A stretch of DNA of 64,000 bases from Lonsdalea iberica (GTDB lineage: Bacteria > Pseudomonadota > Gammaproteobacteria > Enterobacterales > Enterobacteriaceae), in assembly GCF_002111585.1 (NCBI RefSeq), contig NZ_LUTP01000011.1, positions 43,743 to 107,742 on the forward strand, in the 5' to 3' direction. The first letter of the stretch is position 1; the number at the start of each line of letters is the position of its first letter. The notes beneath the pieces are model-generated. The model did not search any database, was not told the origin of the DNA, and saw only the letters and a list, made by a program, of their open reading frames with translations. A program made the position numbers and the translations under genes. This document shows, piece after piece, positions 18,434-28,724 of this stretch.

Positions 18434-19801
18434 TCAAGAGTGAGACACCAGCAACGGCAGAATACGTCCGACCTTATCGAACGTTTCCTGATATTCCGCC
18501 TGCTCCTCGCTGTCGGCGACGATGCCGCCGCCGGCCCAGCAGTAGATCGAACCTCGGTCTGTAACGAGCGTACGGATAGTGATATTGGTATCCATGGTGC
18601 CGCAGACGCTCAGGTAGCCGATGCTGCCGCAATAGGCGGTCCTGCGTTGCGGCTCCAGCTCTTCGATAATCTCCATCGCCCGGACTTTCGGCGCGCCGGT
18701 GATGGAGCCGCCGGGGAAACAGGCGCGTAGCAGATCGGCCGCATGCAATTCAGCGGGCAACCGGGCTTCTATGGTGCTCACCAAATGGTGTACCGCCGGA
18801 AACGCTTCAACCACAAACAGCTCCGGTACGCGGACGCTGCCGGGCGAAGCTACGCGACCGATATCGTTGCGCAGCAGGTCGACGATCATCAGGTTCTCCG
18901 CTCGGTCTTTGCCCGAGGTGGCCAGACGTTCCGCTTGCCTGACATCATCTGCGGCATCGGCCAGGCGGGGCAGCGTGCCTTTAATCGGGCGAGTCTGAAT
19001 ATGATGGTCGTTCAGCCATAAGAAGCGCTCGGGCGATACGCTGATGACCGTATTATGCGGCAGCCGGATAAAGGCCGAAAAAGGCGCGCGATTGCTGGCG
19101 GAAAGACGCAGGAATGCCTGCCATTCACTGCCTTCATAACGGGCTTGAAAGCGTTGGGCCAGATTAACCTGATAGCAGTCGCCCGCGCGCAGATAGTCCT
19201 GAACCTGACGAAACTTGGCGCCGTACTCTTCACGAGACATGCTCGCCTGCCAGCCGGAGGTCAACGCAAAGGCGGCAGTGGACCTCGATGCGCACTGCGC
19301 TTTAAGCCACGCCAATCGCGGCGCCGGGTCGCCCTGCGTGATTAACGTCAGCCGGCGCTGATGATGGTCGGCAATCAGCGCCCAGTCATACACACCCACG
19401 GCCATATCGGGGATATCAATATCCTGCGCTGCCCGCGTCGGCAGGCGTTCCACGCGTCGGCCGAGATCGTAGCCGAACAGCCCTAGCGCGCCGCCCTGAA
19501 ACGGCAGGTTCGGCGTCGGGGTCGCGGTCAGGTCTAATCGCTCCAACTGCTCTTGCAGCAGTTCGAACGGGTCGGCCGATGAGGGCTGAACGTTGCCGCC
19601 TTCGGCTATCTCGGTGATGTCGCCGCGGGTCTGTAATGTCACGCGCGGGTCGGCGACCAGGATATCGAATCGGTTATGCGTATGTTCAGCGGTGCCGGAG
19701 TGCAGCAGCATCGCCCAGGGTTGCTCGGAGAGCGGGGCGAATTGGGTCAACAAAGCGTCCGGTTGATAAGGCAGAGCATGGTAGACTAACGACATTGGCA
19801 T
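18434..19801 (-). CDS. pabB: Aminodeoxychorismate synthase component I (PabB)
   Basis: A 455-residue chorismate-utilising enzyme (E. coli 453) that with glutamine amidotransferase PabA converts chorismate to 4-amino-4-deoxychorismate for folate synthesis. The active-site lysine K274 in PIKGT, the feature distinguishing PabB from anthranilate synthase TrpE, is present. Conserved SGKDRAENLMIVDLLRND and FPGGSITGAPK motifs are intact. The start is either the ATG at 19801 or the in-frame ATG two codons later; neither has a strong ribosome site. Confidence 0.94.
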   Translation of the reverse strand: MPMSLVYHALPYQPDALLTQFAPLSEQPWAMLLHSGTAEHTHNRFDILVADPRVTLQTRGDITEIAEGGNVQPSSADPFELLQEQLERLDLTATPTPNLPFQGGALGLFGYDLGRRVERLPTRAAQDIDIPDMAVGVYDWALIADHHQRRLTLITQGDPAPRLAWLKAQCASRSTAAFALTSGWQASMSREEYGAKFRQVQDYLRAGDCYQVNLAQRFQARYEGSEWQAFLRLSASNRAPFSAFIRLPHNTVISVSPERFLWLNDHHIQTRPIKGTLPRLADAADDVRQAERLATSGKDRAENLMIVDLLRNDIGRVASPGSVRVPELFVVEAFPAVHHLVSTIEARLPAELHAADLLRACFPGGSITGAPKVRAMEIIEELEPQRRTAYCGSIGYLSVCGTMDTNITIRTLVTDRGSIYCWAGGGIVADSEEQAEYQETFDKVGRILPLLVSHS

Positions 19802-19951
19802 ATGGATTTTCGGGCGTTCTCATTCGGGTAGTGACCGGAAGTATACCGGTCGCGTGGGTACGTAGGCATGACAGAATGTAAGCGTACCACACTCGTGAGC
19901 CGTGCGACGTCTAGGATGCCGGGATGACCCCGCCAGATTCAGGAGAGAGAT

Positions 19952-20149
19952 ATGTTTGCAGGTATTCCGTCGCTTACACATGAACAGCAACAGCAGGCCG
20001 TCGAAGAAATTCATCGATTGATTTCGGAAGGGCTCAGCAGCGGCGAAGCTATCGCCCGTGTCGCGGAGGCGCTCCGTCAGGGGCATCAGGGAGAGCGCGT
20101 TGTCGCGCGCTTTGAAGATGATGAGGAAGACGAAACGCGGCAGGAATAA
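19952..20149 (+). CDS. yoaH: YoaH (UPF0181) small protein
   Basis: A 65-residue protein starting [18 protein letters not shown], close to E. coli YoaH (59 residues, [18 protein letters not shown]). It is divergent from pabB, as in E. coli, and preceded by AGGAGAGAGAT. The acidic C-terminus ([12 protein letters not shown]) is typical. Function is unknown. Confidence 0.9.
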   Translation: MFAGIPSLTHEQQQQAVEEIHRLISEGLSSGEAIARVAEALRQGHQGERVVARFEDDEEDETRQE

Positions 20150-20322
20150 TCGCTGCGGCTCCTGCCAGCGGAGGCTAATGATTTGCTGCCAGGGGCGAAA
20201 TGTGTCGTGTGATGCTGGCGGTTTAGCACGTTGGCTCCCCGTCGGCACAATGCGCTGACGAGGAGTGTTCTTCCCGCTTTCCTGTACGGCAATGCTCCCC
20301 CTTGTGATGGGGGGGCGGCGCG

Positions 20323-21309
20323 TCAGGATGTGTATTGCCCTTGAGGGGAGAGCGTACAGCGCTCAATGATATTCGGTCTGATCCCGAGGACGCCTGCGCC
20401 ACGAAGCCGGTAGGCGCTTCCCTCCGTCATGTTAATCAAGCTAATGACCTTATGCGTTTGGCTCGGTAACCGCTGTGTCAAAATGGATTTCTTCTCGTTG
20501 TTTTCATAAAGACAACGAACGTGGTCGTTGATGGCCATAAACGGCGGCGCGTAAGTTAAACGCACGGGGGGATACACAGAAGAATCACCCCGATTCCAGC
20601 ACATGATCAGCGAGCGATTGCTACAGGTAAAGAAGAAGGCTTCGTAATGGACTTCATCCTCTCCTTTCATGGCACGCCATGACATGTCTTGTACGTGATT
20701 TACACTGCCTTCCAGCAGGAGATCGCCGTCTTTTGCCTGACAACGCCACTGCTCATCGCGTTTTTTGACGACGGAATGCGTCGTCTTAGTCGGAGGGGAA
20801 GTAAAAAAACGCATGTCCCGGCGCTTCACTCTGGCGAGATATTTCAACGACAGCGTATTTATCGGGTGATAAAAAGCGAACAGGGTGCTCAGGCTGGCGG
20901 ACGCTCCCAACGCCGCGAATATGCCGACCACCACTGCGATAGTGGCAAGAGCTGGGTAAGTATGAAATAGAATGCAAGACGCGATGGCGGCAAGCAGCGC
21001 TATTAATAACGGCACAATACTACGAATCAATAGCGGCCCCGCTTTCTGAGACGCGGTTTCAGGCTCGAGTATCAAACCGTTGTCATCGGCTATCCAGTGT
21101 ATCCAGTAACTCCCGTCGAAGAGTTGATGGGCGCAGAAATACCAGTTTCCCGTGGTGGATAAGCGTTCGAATTGCTCGGGATGTTGATAGTTTACTTTGT
21201 GGGTGTAAAAAACGTTTCCTTGATGAATGACGCGCAGGTAATTGCCGAACCGGTCCCCGTTAGGGGTGAATGACGTACTGGGGATGGTGAAGGTATGAAG
21301 CTGGTTCAA
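20323..21309 (-). CDS. Uncharacterised two-span membrane protein
   Basis: A 328-residue ORF that I do not recognise. An N-terminal soluble part (residues 1-90) is rich in aromatic residues, with repeated Tyr/Trp/His (GNWYFCAHQLF, GSYWIHWIADD). Two adjacent hydrophobic segments follow at about 92-112 and 118-150, then a soluble C-terminal half. This layout resembles a membrane-anchored sensor or scaffold with both ends on the same side, but nothing identifies a function. It is monocistronic, lying between yoaH and yoaA, where E. coli has unrelated small genes, so it is lineage-specific. The start follows GATAAAGGATT. Confidence 0.7.
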   Translation of the reverse strand: MNQLHTFTIPSTSFTPNGDRFGNYLRVIHQGNVFYTHKVNYQHPEQFERLSTTGNWYFCAHQLFDGSYWIHWIADDNGLILEPETASQKAGPLLIRSIVPLLIALLAAIASCILFHTYPALATIAVVVGIFAALGASASLSTLFAFYHPINTLSLKYLARVKRRDMRFFTSPPTKTTHSVVKKRDEQWRCQAKDGDLLLEGSVNHVQDMSWRAMKGEDEVHYEAFFFTCSNRSLIMCWNRGDSSVYPPVRLTYAPPFMAINDHVRCLYENNEKKSILTQRLPSQTHKVISLINMTEGSAYRLRGAGVLGIRPNIIERCTLSPQGQYTS

Positions 21310-21583
21310 AATGAAAATCCTTTATCCATAACAGGTTAGCGTCGCTATTTTATCTCGCGCTTCCCGAGGAGAAAAACTTAACCGCGCGCAATCCTTTTAG
21401 TCCTGACCCTTCGGCGCCGCCCGGCGTCAGGCGTATTAGTCGTCCAGCTTATGCTTTTTTGCGCGTCTCCAAAGACGGCTAGCGGGCATATTAAGGTGGA
21501 GGCCGGGGGACGAGCTTGGCATAATCCTCCCACTCGCATCGGCTCCGCCGGTGCCGAACTATCCTCCAGCAAAGAGAGAAAGC

Positions 21584-23506
21584 GTGGCTGCAGCAGCAAA
21601 CGAGATTGATGATTTTGCCCCTGAGGGCGCATTGGCGCAGGCCATCAAGGGATTCAAACCTCGAGAACCGCAGCGGCAGATGGCGGCCGCCGTCGCCGAC
21701 GCCATTGCCCGGCAGAAGCCGCTGGTGGTCGAGGCGGGAACCGGAACGGGGAAAACTTACGCTTATTTGGCGCCCGCGCTCCGAGCTAAAAAAAAGGTGA
21801 TCATCTCCACCGGATCTAAAGCCTTGCAGGACCAGCTCTATAGCCGCGATCTGCCGACCGTGGCACGTGCGCTCAACTATCCCGGTAAACTGGCGTTGCT
21901 GAAAGGGCGCTCGAACTATCTATGCATCGAACGGCTGGAACAGCAGTCGATGACGGGGGGCGATCTTTCCCAGGATAACCTGCGAGAGTTGGTCAAGCTG
22001 CGTGGCTGGTCCTCGCTGACTGAAGACGGCGATACCAGCGCTTGCCGCGACGTGCCGGAAGACAGTCATATCTGGCCGTTAGTCACCAGCACGAATGACA
22101 ATTGCCTCGGCAATGACTGCCCGCACTATAAAGCGTGTTTTGTGGTTAAGGCTCGTCGTCGGGCGATGGATGCGGATGTCGTGGTGGTTAACCACCATCT
22201 GTATCTGGCGGACCGGGTCGTGAAAGAGAGTGGTTTTGCGGAGCTGATCCCCGACGGCGACGTCGTGATTTTCGATGAAGCCCATCAGATTCCTGATATC
22301 GCCAGTCAATATTTCGGGCAGCAGCTGAGCAGCCGACAGCTGTTCGATTTAGCGCGAGATATGATCATCGCCTATCGCACCGAAGTGCGTGACGCGGCGC
22401 AATTACAAAAAAGCGCCGATCGGTTGTCGCAAAGCACACAGGATTTTCGCCTGGCACTGGGCGACCCCGGTTATCGCGGCAATCTTCGTGACGTTGTCAC
22501 GGATGCCGGACTGCAGCGCGCGCTGCTGCTGCTCGATGATGCGTTGGAACTGTGTTACGACGTCGCGAAGCTCTCGCTCGGGCGTTCCGCGCTGCTGGAT
22601 GCCGCATTCGAGCGCGCCACGATTTACCGTAATCGATTAAAACGACTGCTTGACGTACAACAGCCCGGTTACAGCTACTGGTATGAATGCACCAGTCGTC
22701 ATTTTGTGCTGGCGTTAACACCGCTGTCGGTGTCCGACCGCTTTCATGAAGTGATGAAAGAGAAGGCCGCAAGCTGGATTTTTACTTCGGCCACATTATC
22801 CGTGAACGAAAAGATGGACCATTTCACTGCGCGACTGGGATTGGAAGAGGCGGAAACGTTGCTGTTGCCGAGTCCTTTCGACTATGCCCGCCAGGCGCTG
22901 CTGTGCGTCCCGCGTTTTTTGCCGGAAACCGCGCGTCGGGGCAGCGGAAAGCAGCTGGCGCAGATGTTGACGCCGCTGATTCAGGCCAATCAGGGACGCT
23001 GTTTCATGCTGTGCACCTCGCATTTGATGATGCGTGAGTTGGCGGCGGAGTTTCGCGCCAGCCTGACGCTGCCTGTGTTACTGCAGGGCGAAACCAGTAA
23101 AACCCAATTGCTGTCGCAGTTTCTGGCGGCGGGCAACGCGCTGCTGGTGGCGACCAGCAGTTTCTGGGAGGGCGTGGACGTACGCGGCGATGCGCTCTCC
23201 TGCGTCATCATCGATAAACTGCCGTTCACCTCGCCGGACGATCCGTTACTGAAAGCGCGGATGGAGGACTGCCGCCTGCGCGGCGGCGATCCGTTCAATG
23301 ATGTGCAATTGCCAGATGCGGTCATTACCCTCAAGCAGGGCGTGGGACGGCTGATCCGCGACGTCGACGATCGCGGCGTACTGGTCATCTGCGACAACCG
23401 CCTGGTGATGCGACCTTACGGCGAAGTCTTTCTCAATAGTTTGCCGCCTGCGCCGCGCACGCGAAGCCTGCCGGAGGCGGTGGATTTCCTGACGCGCAAA
23501 GCGTAG
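21584..23506 (+). CDS. yoaA: ATP-dependent DNA helicase YoaA (XPD/DinG family), GTG start
   Basis: A 640-residue iron-sulfur superfamily 2 helicase that in E. coli partners with HolC of the polymerase III clamp loader and promotes repair of damaged replication forks. Walker A is VVEAGTGTGKT (about 50-60), the DEAH box is VIFDEAH (about 227), and the four-cysteine cluster includes NYLC and CLGNDCPHYKAC. C-terminal helicase motifs FWEGVDVRGD and QGVGRLIRD are intact. The GTG at 21584 gives the best match to the E. coli N-terminus; a GTG at 21551 is possible. No LexA box was seen. Confidence 0.93.
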   Translation: MAAAANEIDDFAPEGALAQAIKGFKPREPQRQMAAAVADAIARQKPLVVEAGTGTGKTYAYLAPALRAKKKVIISTGSKALQDQLYSRDLPTVARALNYPGKLALLKGRSNYLCIERLEQQSMTGGDLSQDNLRELVKLRGWSSLTEDGDTSACRDVPEDSHIWPLVTSTNDNCLGNDCPHYKACFVVKARRRAMDADVVVVNHHLYLADRVVKESGFAELIPDGDVVIFDEAHQIPDIASQYFGQQLSSRQLFDLARDMIIAYRTEVRDAAQLQKSADRLSQSTQDFRLALGDPGYRGNLRDVVTDAGLQRALLLLDDALELCYDVAKLSLGRSALLDAAFERATIYRNRLKRLLDVQQPGYSYWYECTSRHFVLALTPLSVSDRFHEVMKEKAASWIFTSATLSVNEKMDHFTARLGLEEAETLLLPSPFDYARQALLCVPRFLPETARRGSGKQLAQMLTPLIQANQGRCFMLCTSHLMMRELAAEFRASLTLPVLLQGETSKTQLLSQFLAAGNALLVATSSFWEGVDVRGDALSCVIIDKLPFTSPDDPLLKARMEDCRLRGGDPFNDVQLPDAVITLKQGVGRLIRDVDDRGVLVICDNRLVMRPYGEVFLNSLPPAPRTRSLPEAVDFLTRKA

Positions 23507-23569
23507 CGGCGTTCCGACTCTGTGCTATCATGCGCGCCGTTATACGTTTATTTCCCGCCTGAGGTTGGC

Positions 23570-24271
23570 ATGTCTACGCGAATTTTAGCGCTTGATACCG
23601 CAACGGAAGCCTGTTCCGTTGCCTTGTGGAATGAAGGTGAAGTCCACGCATTATTTGAAGTTTGTCCCCGCGAACATACCCAGCGTATTTTGCCGATGGT
23701 TCAGCAGATCCTGAGCGAACAGGGCCTGACGCTGAGCGATATGGATGCCCTGGCGTTCGGCCTTGGTCCCGGCAGCTTTACCGGCGTGCGTATCGGCATC
23801 GGCATCGCGCAGGGGCTGGCTCTAGGAGCTGACCTGCCGATGATTGGCGTGTCTACGCTGGCTACGCTGGCGCAAGGCGCCTTCCGACTGACTGGCGCCA
23901 ATCAGGTACTGACGGCAATAGATGCCCGCATGAGCGAAGTCTACTGGGCGCAATATCGCCGCGATGATCAGGGCATGTGGCGTGGAGAGGATACGGAAGC
24001 TGTGCTCGCGCCCACGCAGGTGCAGACGCAGACGGCGGCGCTTAACGGGGAGTGGGCGACGGCTGGCACTGGCTGGCAGACGTACCCCGAATTGACCCGT
24101 CCCGCCGATGCGGTGCTGCAAGACAGCCAATATCTGTTGCCGCACGCGGAAGACATGTTGCCGCTGGCCTTACAGCGCTGGCAATCCGGCGCGACATTAC
24201 GCGTTGAGCAGGCCCAGCCACGCTACCTGCGTAATGAAGTCGCTTGGAAAAAATTGCCGGGCCGCGAATAA
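23570..24271 (+). CDS. tsaB: tRNA threonylcarbamoyladenosine synthesis protein TsaB (YeaZ)
   Basis: A 233-residue actin-like ATPase-fold protein (E. coli 231) that forms the TsaBDE complex adding the threonylcarbamoyl group to A37 of ANN-decoding tRNAs; it is essential in E. coli. It starts [16 protein letters not shown], and the conserved [13 protein letters not shown] motif is near residue 70. The ATG at 23570 follows GAGG; the 16-codon upstream extension to 23522 is not conserved. It lies 63 bases after yoaA and upstream of yeaY, the standard order. Confidence 0.94.
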   Translation: MSTRILALDTATEACSVALWNEGEVHALFEVCPREHTQRILPMVQQILSEQGLTLSDMDALAFGLGPGSFTGVRIGIGIAQGLALGADLPMIGVSTLATLAQGAFRLTGANQVLTAIDARMSEVYWAQYRRDDQGMWRGEDTEAVLAPTQVQTQTAALNGEWATAGTGWQTYPELTRPADAVLQDSQYLLPHAEDMLPLALQRWQSGATLRVEQAQPRYLRNEVAWKKLPGRE

Positions 24272-24337
24272 CCAATAACCGCAACTTATTGCATGAATGA
24301 TAGTCAAATCATCAGGCTATTAAATAAGGTGCATGCT

Positions 24338-24952
24338 ATGTCAAGTGAACGGCAGTGGTGTCGTCGGGTAAAGCGCGTTGTTTGCAGGTCGGGCCGCTAT
24401 GGGCTGCTGCTGCTTTCGCTGGGCGCGTTGACCGCGTGCGTCACCGTCCCCGAGTCTTTGCGTGGGACATCGGAAACACCGCAGATGGATTTGGTCCGGG
24501 TGATGAGCGCGCCCGCGGTTTACGTAGGTCAGGAGTCGCGCCTGGGCGGACGAGTGGTGGCGGTGAGCAACGAGGCGAATCGCACCCGCCTCGAAATTAG
24601 CAGCATGCCGTTGGATGGCGGCGCCCGACCAATTTTAGGGGCGCCGTCGGAAGGTCGTTTCGTGGCTTACGTCAACGGTTTCCTCGAACCAACGGATTTT
24701 AACCAGCAACTGGTCACCGTCGTGGGGCCTATCACCGGGTCTGAACAAGGCAAGATAGGCAACTGTCCGTACCACTTTGTCGTGGTGCAGGCCGACCGGT
24801 ATAAACGCTGGCGTGTCGTGCAGCAACTGGTGCCGTCCGCAGGGATGTACGATCCCTGGTGGGGCCATCGCGGTCGTCCCGGTTGGGGGCCTCGCTGGGG
24901 CTGGGACAATGCGGCGGGACCGGCCAGATTGGAAACGGTGGTGACGGAATAG
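24338..24952 (+). CDS. yeaY: Slp-family outer-membrane lipoprotein YeaY
   Basis: A 204-residue lipoprotein of the Slp family, similar to E. coli YeaY (193). After a basic N-terminus the signal segment ends in a lipobox LTAC, with the modified cysteine at about residue 34. The core [25 protein letters not shown] and [10 protein letters not shown] motifs match YeaY, and the C-terminus has a Trp/Gly/Arg-rich stretch ([15 protein letters not shown]) seen in the family. Its role is unknown; the paralogue Slp is a starvation lipoprotein. The start at 24338 follows AAGGTG; 24293 is an alternative. A terminator follows. Confidence 0.9.
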   Translation: MSSERQWCRRVKRVVCRSGRYGLLLLSLGALTACVTVPESLRGTSETPQMDLVRVMSAPAVYVGQESRLGGRVVAVSNEANRTRLEISSMPLDGGARPILGAPSEGRFVAYVNGFLEPTDFNQQLVTVVGPITGSEQGKIGNCPYHFVVVQADRYKRWRVVQQLVPSAGMYDPWWGHRGRPGWGPRWGWDNAAGPARLETVVTE

Positions 24953-25050
24953 CCGTGCCGCTTACGGTTGTCCTGCCACATGACGACGTAAGGTACGTTT
25001 CGCGCATGGTGGCTGACCGGGGGCCGAATTCCGGCGCACTGAATAACTAG

Positions 25051-25075
25051 GGTGACTGCGGTCGCCTTATTTTTT
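25051..25075 (+). terminator. Rho-independent terminator after yeaY
   Basis: GGTGAC pairs with GTCGCC (one G-T pair) around TGCG and is followed by TTATTTTTT. It lies about 100 bases after the yeaY stop and separates the tsaB-yeaY unit from fadD. Confidence 0.8.
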
Positions 25076-25195
25076 GTGGATGATGGCATAGGCGGTTGAA
25101 CGTTTATGGAGGGCGAGAATCTCGCCTTTCAGGGGTAGGGGATGAGATATCTCGCCAGCCCGTAAACCGCCTGAAAAGACCTATGGAGTAAAGTC

Positions 25196-26869
25196 TTGGA
25201 AAAAATTTGGTTAGCGCGCTATCCGACCGATGTTCCCGCAGAGATTGATCCGGATCGCTATTCGTCATTGATGGAACTGTTTGAAAATTCGATGGCGCGA
25301 AATGCCGAACGTCCAGCGTTTATCAATATGGGCGAGACGATGACCTTTCGTCAGTTGGAGCAGCGCAGCCGGGCATTTGCCGCCTATTTACAGCACCAGC
25401 TCAAATTGAAGAAGGGCGACCGCGTCGCGCTGATGATGCCTAACCTGCTGCAATACCCGATTGCGCTGTTCGGTATCCTCAGAGCCGGTATGGTCGTGGT
25501 GAACATCAATCCGCTATACACCCCGCGTGAGCTAGAGCACCAGTTGAACGATAGCGGCGCCAGCGCGATGGTGATTGTGTCCAACTTTGCCCACACGCTG
25601 GAAAAAGTAGTCTTCAACACGCCAGTGAAGCATGTGATCCTGACCCGTATGGGGGATCAACTTTCGGCCGCCAAAGGCACGCTGGTCAATTTCGTCGTCA
25701 AATACATCAAGCGACTGGTGCCGAAATACCATCTTCCCGACGCCATTTCCTTTCGCAGCGTGCTGCAACAGGGCAAAAAAATGCCCTATGTACGTCCTGA
25801 ACTGGAACGCGGCGATTTGGCCTTCTTGCAATACACCGGCGGAACCAGCGGCGTGTCCAAAGGCGCCATGCTGACGCATCGCAACCTGCTGGCTAATTTG
25901 ACTCAAATCCGCGCCGCCTATGGTTCGTTGCTGCACGAAGGCAACGATTTGGTGGTAACGGCATTGCCGCTTTATCACATCTTTGCGCTTCTCGTGAACT
26001 GTCTGTTGTTCATCGAAATGGGCGGTCAGAACTTACTCATTACCAACCCGAGAGATATTCCGGGGATGGTCAAAGAGCTGGCCCGTCATCCGTTTACCGT
26101 TATCAGCGGCGTCAATACGCTGTTCAATGCACTCTTGAACAACGACGATTTTCATCGGCTGAACTTTTCGACGCTGCATCTTTCCGTCGGCGGCGGCGCA
26201 TCGGTGCAGCAGGCGGTGGCTGAACGCTGGGAGGCGCTGACCGGCAACCATTTGCTGGAAGGGTACGGACTGACGGAAAGCTCGCCGCTGGTCACCGGTA
26301 ATCCCTACGATATGCAGCAGTACACCGGCAGCGTCGGGTTACCTATTCCATCGACAGAGGTCCGCATCGTCGATGAAAGGGCGAATGATGTGGCGCTGGG
26401 CGAAGCGGGAGAGTTATGGGTCCGTGGGCCTCAGGTTATGAAAGGCTACTGGAACCAGCCAGAAGAAACGGTGGCGGTGCTTAAAGACGGGTGGCTGGCT
26501 ACAGGTGACATTGTCACGTCGGACGAGCAGGGTTTTTTACGCATCGTCGACCGTAAAAAAGACATGATTCTGGTCTCGGGATTCAACGTTTATCCGAATG
26601 AGATTGAAGATGTCATCGTCCGTCATCCTGATGTGGTGGAAGCGGCTGCGGTTGGCGTGCCGAGCGAAATATCGGGCGAAGCCGTGAAGGTGTTTATCGT
26701 CCGTCGTCCCGACAGCACGCTGGAAACGGAAGCGCTGATTGCCCATTGCCGTCGCTATCTGACGGGTTATAAGGTGCCTCGCCAGTTCGAATTTCGCGAT
26801 GAATTGCCGAAATCTAACGTCGGCAAAATCTTACGCCGTGAACTTCGGGATCAAACCAAGCCGTCCTAG
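25196..26869 (+). CDS. fadD: Long-chain fatty acid-CoA ligase FadD, TTG start
   Basis: A 557-residue acyl-CoA synthetase at the inner membrane that activates exogenous long-chain fatty acids with ATP and CoA for beta-oxidation. The ATP/AMP signature [13 protein letters not shown] is near residue 213, GYGLTESSP near 355, the fatty-acyl signature [10 protein letters not shown] near 430 and the C-terminal catalytic lysine near [12 protein letters not shown]. The start is TTG at 25196 ([10 protein letters not shown]), matching the TTG used by E. coli fadD, with TATGGAG upstream. FadR control is expected because fadR is in the window, but no convincing FadR operator was found upstream. Confidence 0.95.
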   Translation: MEKIWLARYPTDVPAEIDPDRYSSLMELFENSMARNAERPAFINMGETMTFRQLEQRSRAFAAYLQHQLKLKKGDRVALMMPNLLQYPIALFGILRAGMVVVNINPLYTPRELEHQLNDSGASAMVIVSNFAHTLEKVVFNTPVKHVILTRMGDQLSAAKGTLVNFVVKYIKRLVPKYHLPDAISFRSVLQQGKKMPYVRPELERGDLAFLQYTGGTSGVSKGAMLTHRNLLANLTQIRAAYGSLLHEGNDLVVTALPLYHIFALLVNCLLFIEMGGQNLLITNPRDIPGMVKELARHPFTVISGVNTLFNALLNNDDFHRLNFSTLHLSVGGGASVQQAVAERWEALTGNHLLEGYGLTESSPLVTGNPYDMQQYTGSVGLPIPSTEVRIVDERANDVALGEAGELWVRGPQVMKGYWNQPEETVAVLKDGWLATGDIVTSDEQGFLRIVDRKKDMILVSGFNVYPNEIEDVIVRHPDVVEAAAVGVPSEISGEAVKVFIVRRPDSTLETEALIAHCRRYLTGYKVPRQFEFRDELPKSNVGKILRRELRDQTKPS

Positions 26870-27130
26870 GCTATTGTGATATCAGATTGTTTAGGGATCG
26901 TTAGCCGGTTATGGTTTACCCCGTCACGTGGGCATTCAGTCGTCCGCCACGGACGCCCCGAATCAACCTAAATAGGGAGACACTGCGCGGCAACCTTGAG
27001 TGATTGAGGGGCCGGTGTTTTGTTTTAGTTCTGTTTGCGATTTTGCGCTCTCATGTCAGGCGTATCGGCCTTCCCCGACGCGCCTTTTATCGCCATGACC
27101 ATTGTTGGACATAACCAAGAGAATGATGTT

Positions 27131-28252
27131 TTGAATTATCAGTTGATCACTACCGATGCCGGGCTATCACAGGTTTGCGCGCAGGCGCGCGCTACAACGC
27201 AGGTGGCGCTGGACACCGAATTTGTCCGGACACGCACTTATTATCCGCAGTTGGGACTGATTCAACTGTATGACGGCGAAACGCTGTCGCTGATCGATCC
27301 CCTACCGATCGTGGACTGGACCCCGTTTAAAGCGTTACTCGTCGACGCCAATGTCACTAAATTTCTACATGCGGGGAGTGAAGATCTGGAAGTGTTCCTG
27401 AACGCGTTTGGTTGTGTGCCGACGCCGTTTATCGACACGCAAATTCTGGCGGCGTTTCTCGGTAAGCCGCTGTCCTACGGTTTTGCGGCGCTGGTGGCGG
27501 ATTACCAGCAGGTGACGCTTGATAAAAGCGAATCCCGCACGGACTGGATGGCGCGTCCGTTGAGCCAGAAACAGTGCGACTACGCGGCGGCCGACGTCTT
27601 TTACCTGCTGCCGATGGCTAAAACGCTGGTGGAGCAGACAGTGGCAAGCGGTTGGATGGATGCGGCGAAAGATGAGTGCCTGCTGCTGTGTCGCCGACGT
27701 CAGGACATTCTGGCGCCGGAACTGGCTTATCGCGAAATAAGCAACGCCTGGCAGTTGCGAGGTCGACAGCTGGCCTGTCTGCAGCGTTTGGCTGCCTGGC
27801 GTTTGCGCAAAGCGCGCGAACGCGACAGCGCGGTCAACTTTGTCGTGCGCGAGGAGCACCTGTGGCAGGTGGCTCGTCATCAGCCGACGTCGTTGGGCGA
27901 GTTGGATTCGTTGGGGCTGAGCGGGCCGGAAATTCGTTACCACGGCAAAACGTTGCTCGCACTGGTAGCGGAAGCGGCTGAATTGGATGAGACCGACTTC
28001 CCGCCGCCGGTAGCAAACCTGCTGGATTACCCCGGTTACAAGGCGGTATTCAAAGAGATTAAGGCGTTGATACAAACGACCAGCGTCAGCAGTGGATTGT
28101 CCGCAGAGCTGCTGGCTTCTCGCCGTCAGATCAATCGTCTGCTGAACTGGTACTGGAAACTGTCTATCGGGGGGAATACGCCCGAACTGGTCAGCGGCTG
28201 GCGTAATACGCTATTCGGCGATGAGCTTCGGGCTATTTTAAACCGCGATTGA
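27131..28252 (+). CDS. rnd: Ribonuclease D, TTG start
   Basis: A 373-residue 3'-5' exoribonuclease (E. coli 375) of the DEDDy family that trims tRNA and other stable RNA 3' ends. D28 and E30 (VALDTEF), the HAGSEDLEVF motif and the YAAADV motif supply the catalytic residues; an HRDC domain follows at about 210-290 (ARERDSAVNFVVREEHLW). E. coli rnd uses a UUG start before AATTAC; here the TTG at 27131 before AATTAT gives the same N-terminus. In-frame starts at 27095 and 27035 exist but add non-conserved sequence. Adjacent minE is convergent. Confidence 0.93.
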   Translation: MNYQLITTDAGLSQVCAQARATTQVALDTEFVRTRTYYPQLGLIQLYDGETLSLIDPLPIVDWTPFKALLVDANVTKFLHAGSEDLEVFLNAFGCVPTPFIDTQILAAFLGKPLSYGFAALVADYQQVTLDKSESRTDWMARPLSQKQCDYAAADVFYLLPMAKTLVEQTVASGWMDAAKDECLLLCRRRQDILAPELAYREISNAWQLRGRQLACLQRLAAWRLRKARERDSAVNFVVREEHLWQVARHQPTSLGELDSLGLSGPEIRYHGKTLLALVAEAAELDETDFPPPVANLLDYPGYKAVFKEIKALIQTTSVSSGLSAELLASRRQINRLLNWYWKLSIGGNTPELVSGWRNTLFGDELRAILNRD

Positions 28253-28257
28253 GGCCA

Positions 28258-28301
28258 GGGACATTGCAGGCGTTGACGTTGATTGGCGTTTGCAATGTCC
28301 C
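28258..28301. terminator. Long hairpin between convergent rnd and minE
   Basis: GGGACATTGCA pairs perfectly with TGCAATGTCCC (11 bp) around a 22-base loop, beginning 6 bases after the rnd stop. No T tract follows, so it may protect the rnd mRNA end rather than terminate transcription. Confidence 0.55.
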
Positions 28302-28451
28302 GACACCGCAGGAGAGGGCATCGGTCGCTTACTCTGTTTGCAGGCGGCATGACTGAGAATGCGGGGGAACTACGGCGGGAAATGATAATCGCCGCGAACC
28401 GGCTCGAATGCGCTTAACACGTATCGGGCTGGCCGCGGCGAGGTGTTACTG

Positions 28452-28721
28452 TTACTTCGGCGTTTCTTCCGCTTCCGGTAAGGTGACGTTCAGCTCCAGA
28501 ACGGAAATATCGTCGCCTTTTTGCTCCAGTTGAACGGAGACCATTTGCGGGTCAATCTGCACGTATTTGCAGATCACTTCCAGAATGTCTCGTTTCAACT
28601 GTGGCAGATAATGGGGTTCGCTATCCCCACGGCGCCGCTCCGCGACAATAATTTGCAGCCTTTCCTTAGCAATATTGGCTGTCGCTTTTTTGCGGGACAG
28701 AAAGAAATCGAGTAAGGCCAT
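28452..28721 (-). CDS. minE: Cell division topological specificity factor MinE
   Basis: An 89-residue protein (E. coli 88) that drives pole-to-pole oscillation of MinD by stimulating its ATPase, so the FtsZ ring forms at midcell. The N-terminal membrane-targeting segment [12 protein letters not shown] and anti-MinCD helix ([15 protein letters not shown]) are followed by the topological specificity domain. It is the third gene of minCDE, 3 bases after minD. Confidence 0.96.
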   Translation of the reverse strand: MALLDFFLSRKKATANIAKERLQIIVAERRRGDSEPHYLPQLKRDILEVICKYVQIDPQMVSVQLEQKGDDISVLELNVTLPEAEETPK

Positions 28722-28724
28722 GGT

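Noticed and set aside
25112..25152. Inverted repeats GGCGAG-AAT-CTCGCC and GAGATATCTC before fadD
   Set aside because: Real symmetry, but short and without a known partner or T tract; not enough to name a function.
24953..25195. FadR operator upstream of fadD
   Set aside because: The best candidate (TGGTGGCTGACC near 25007) deviates too much from the consensus TGGTCNGACCA.
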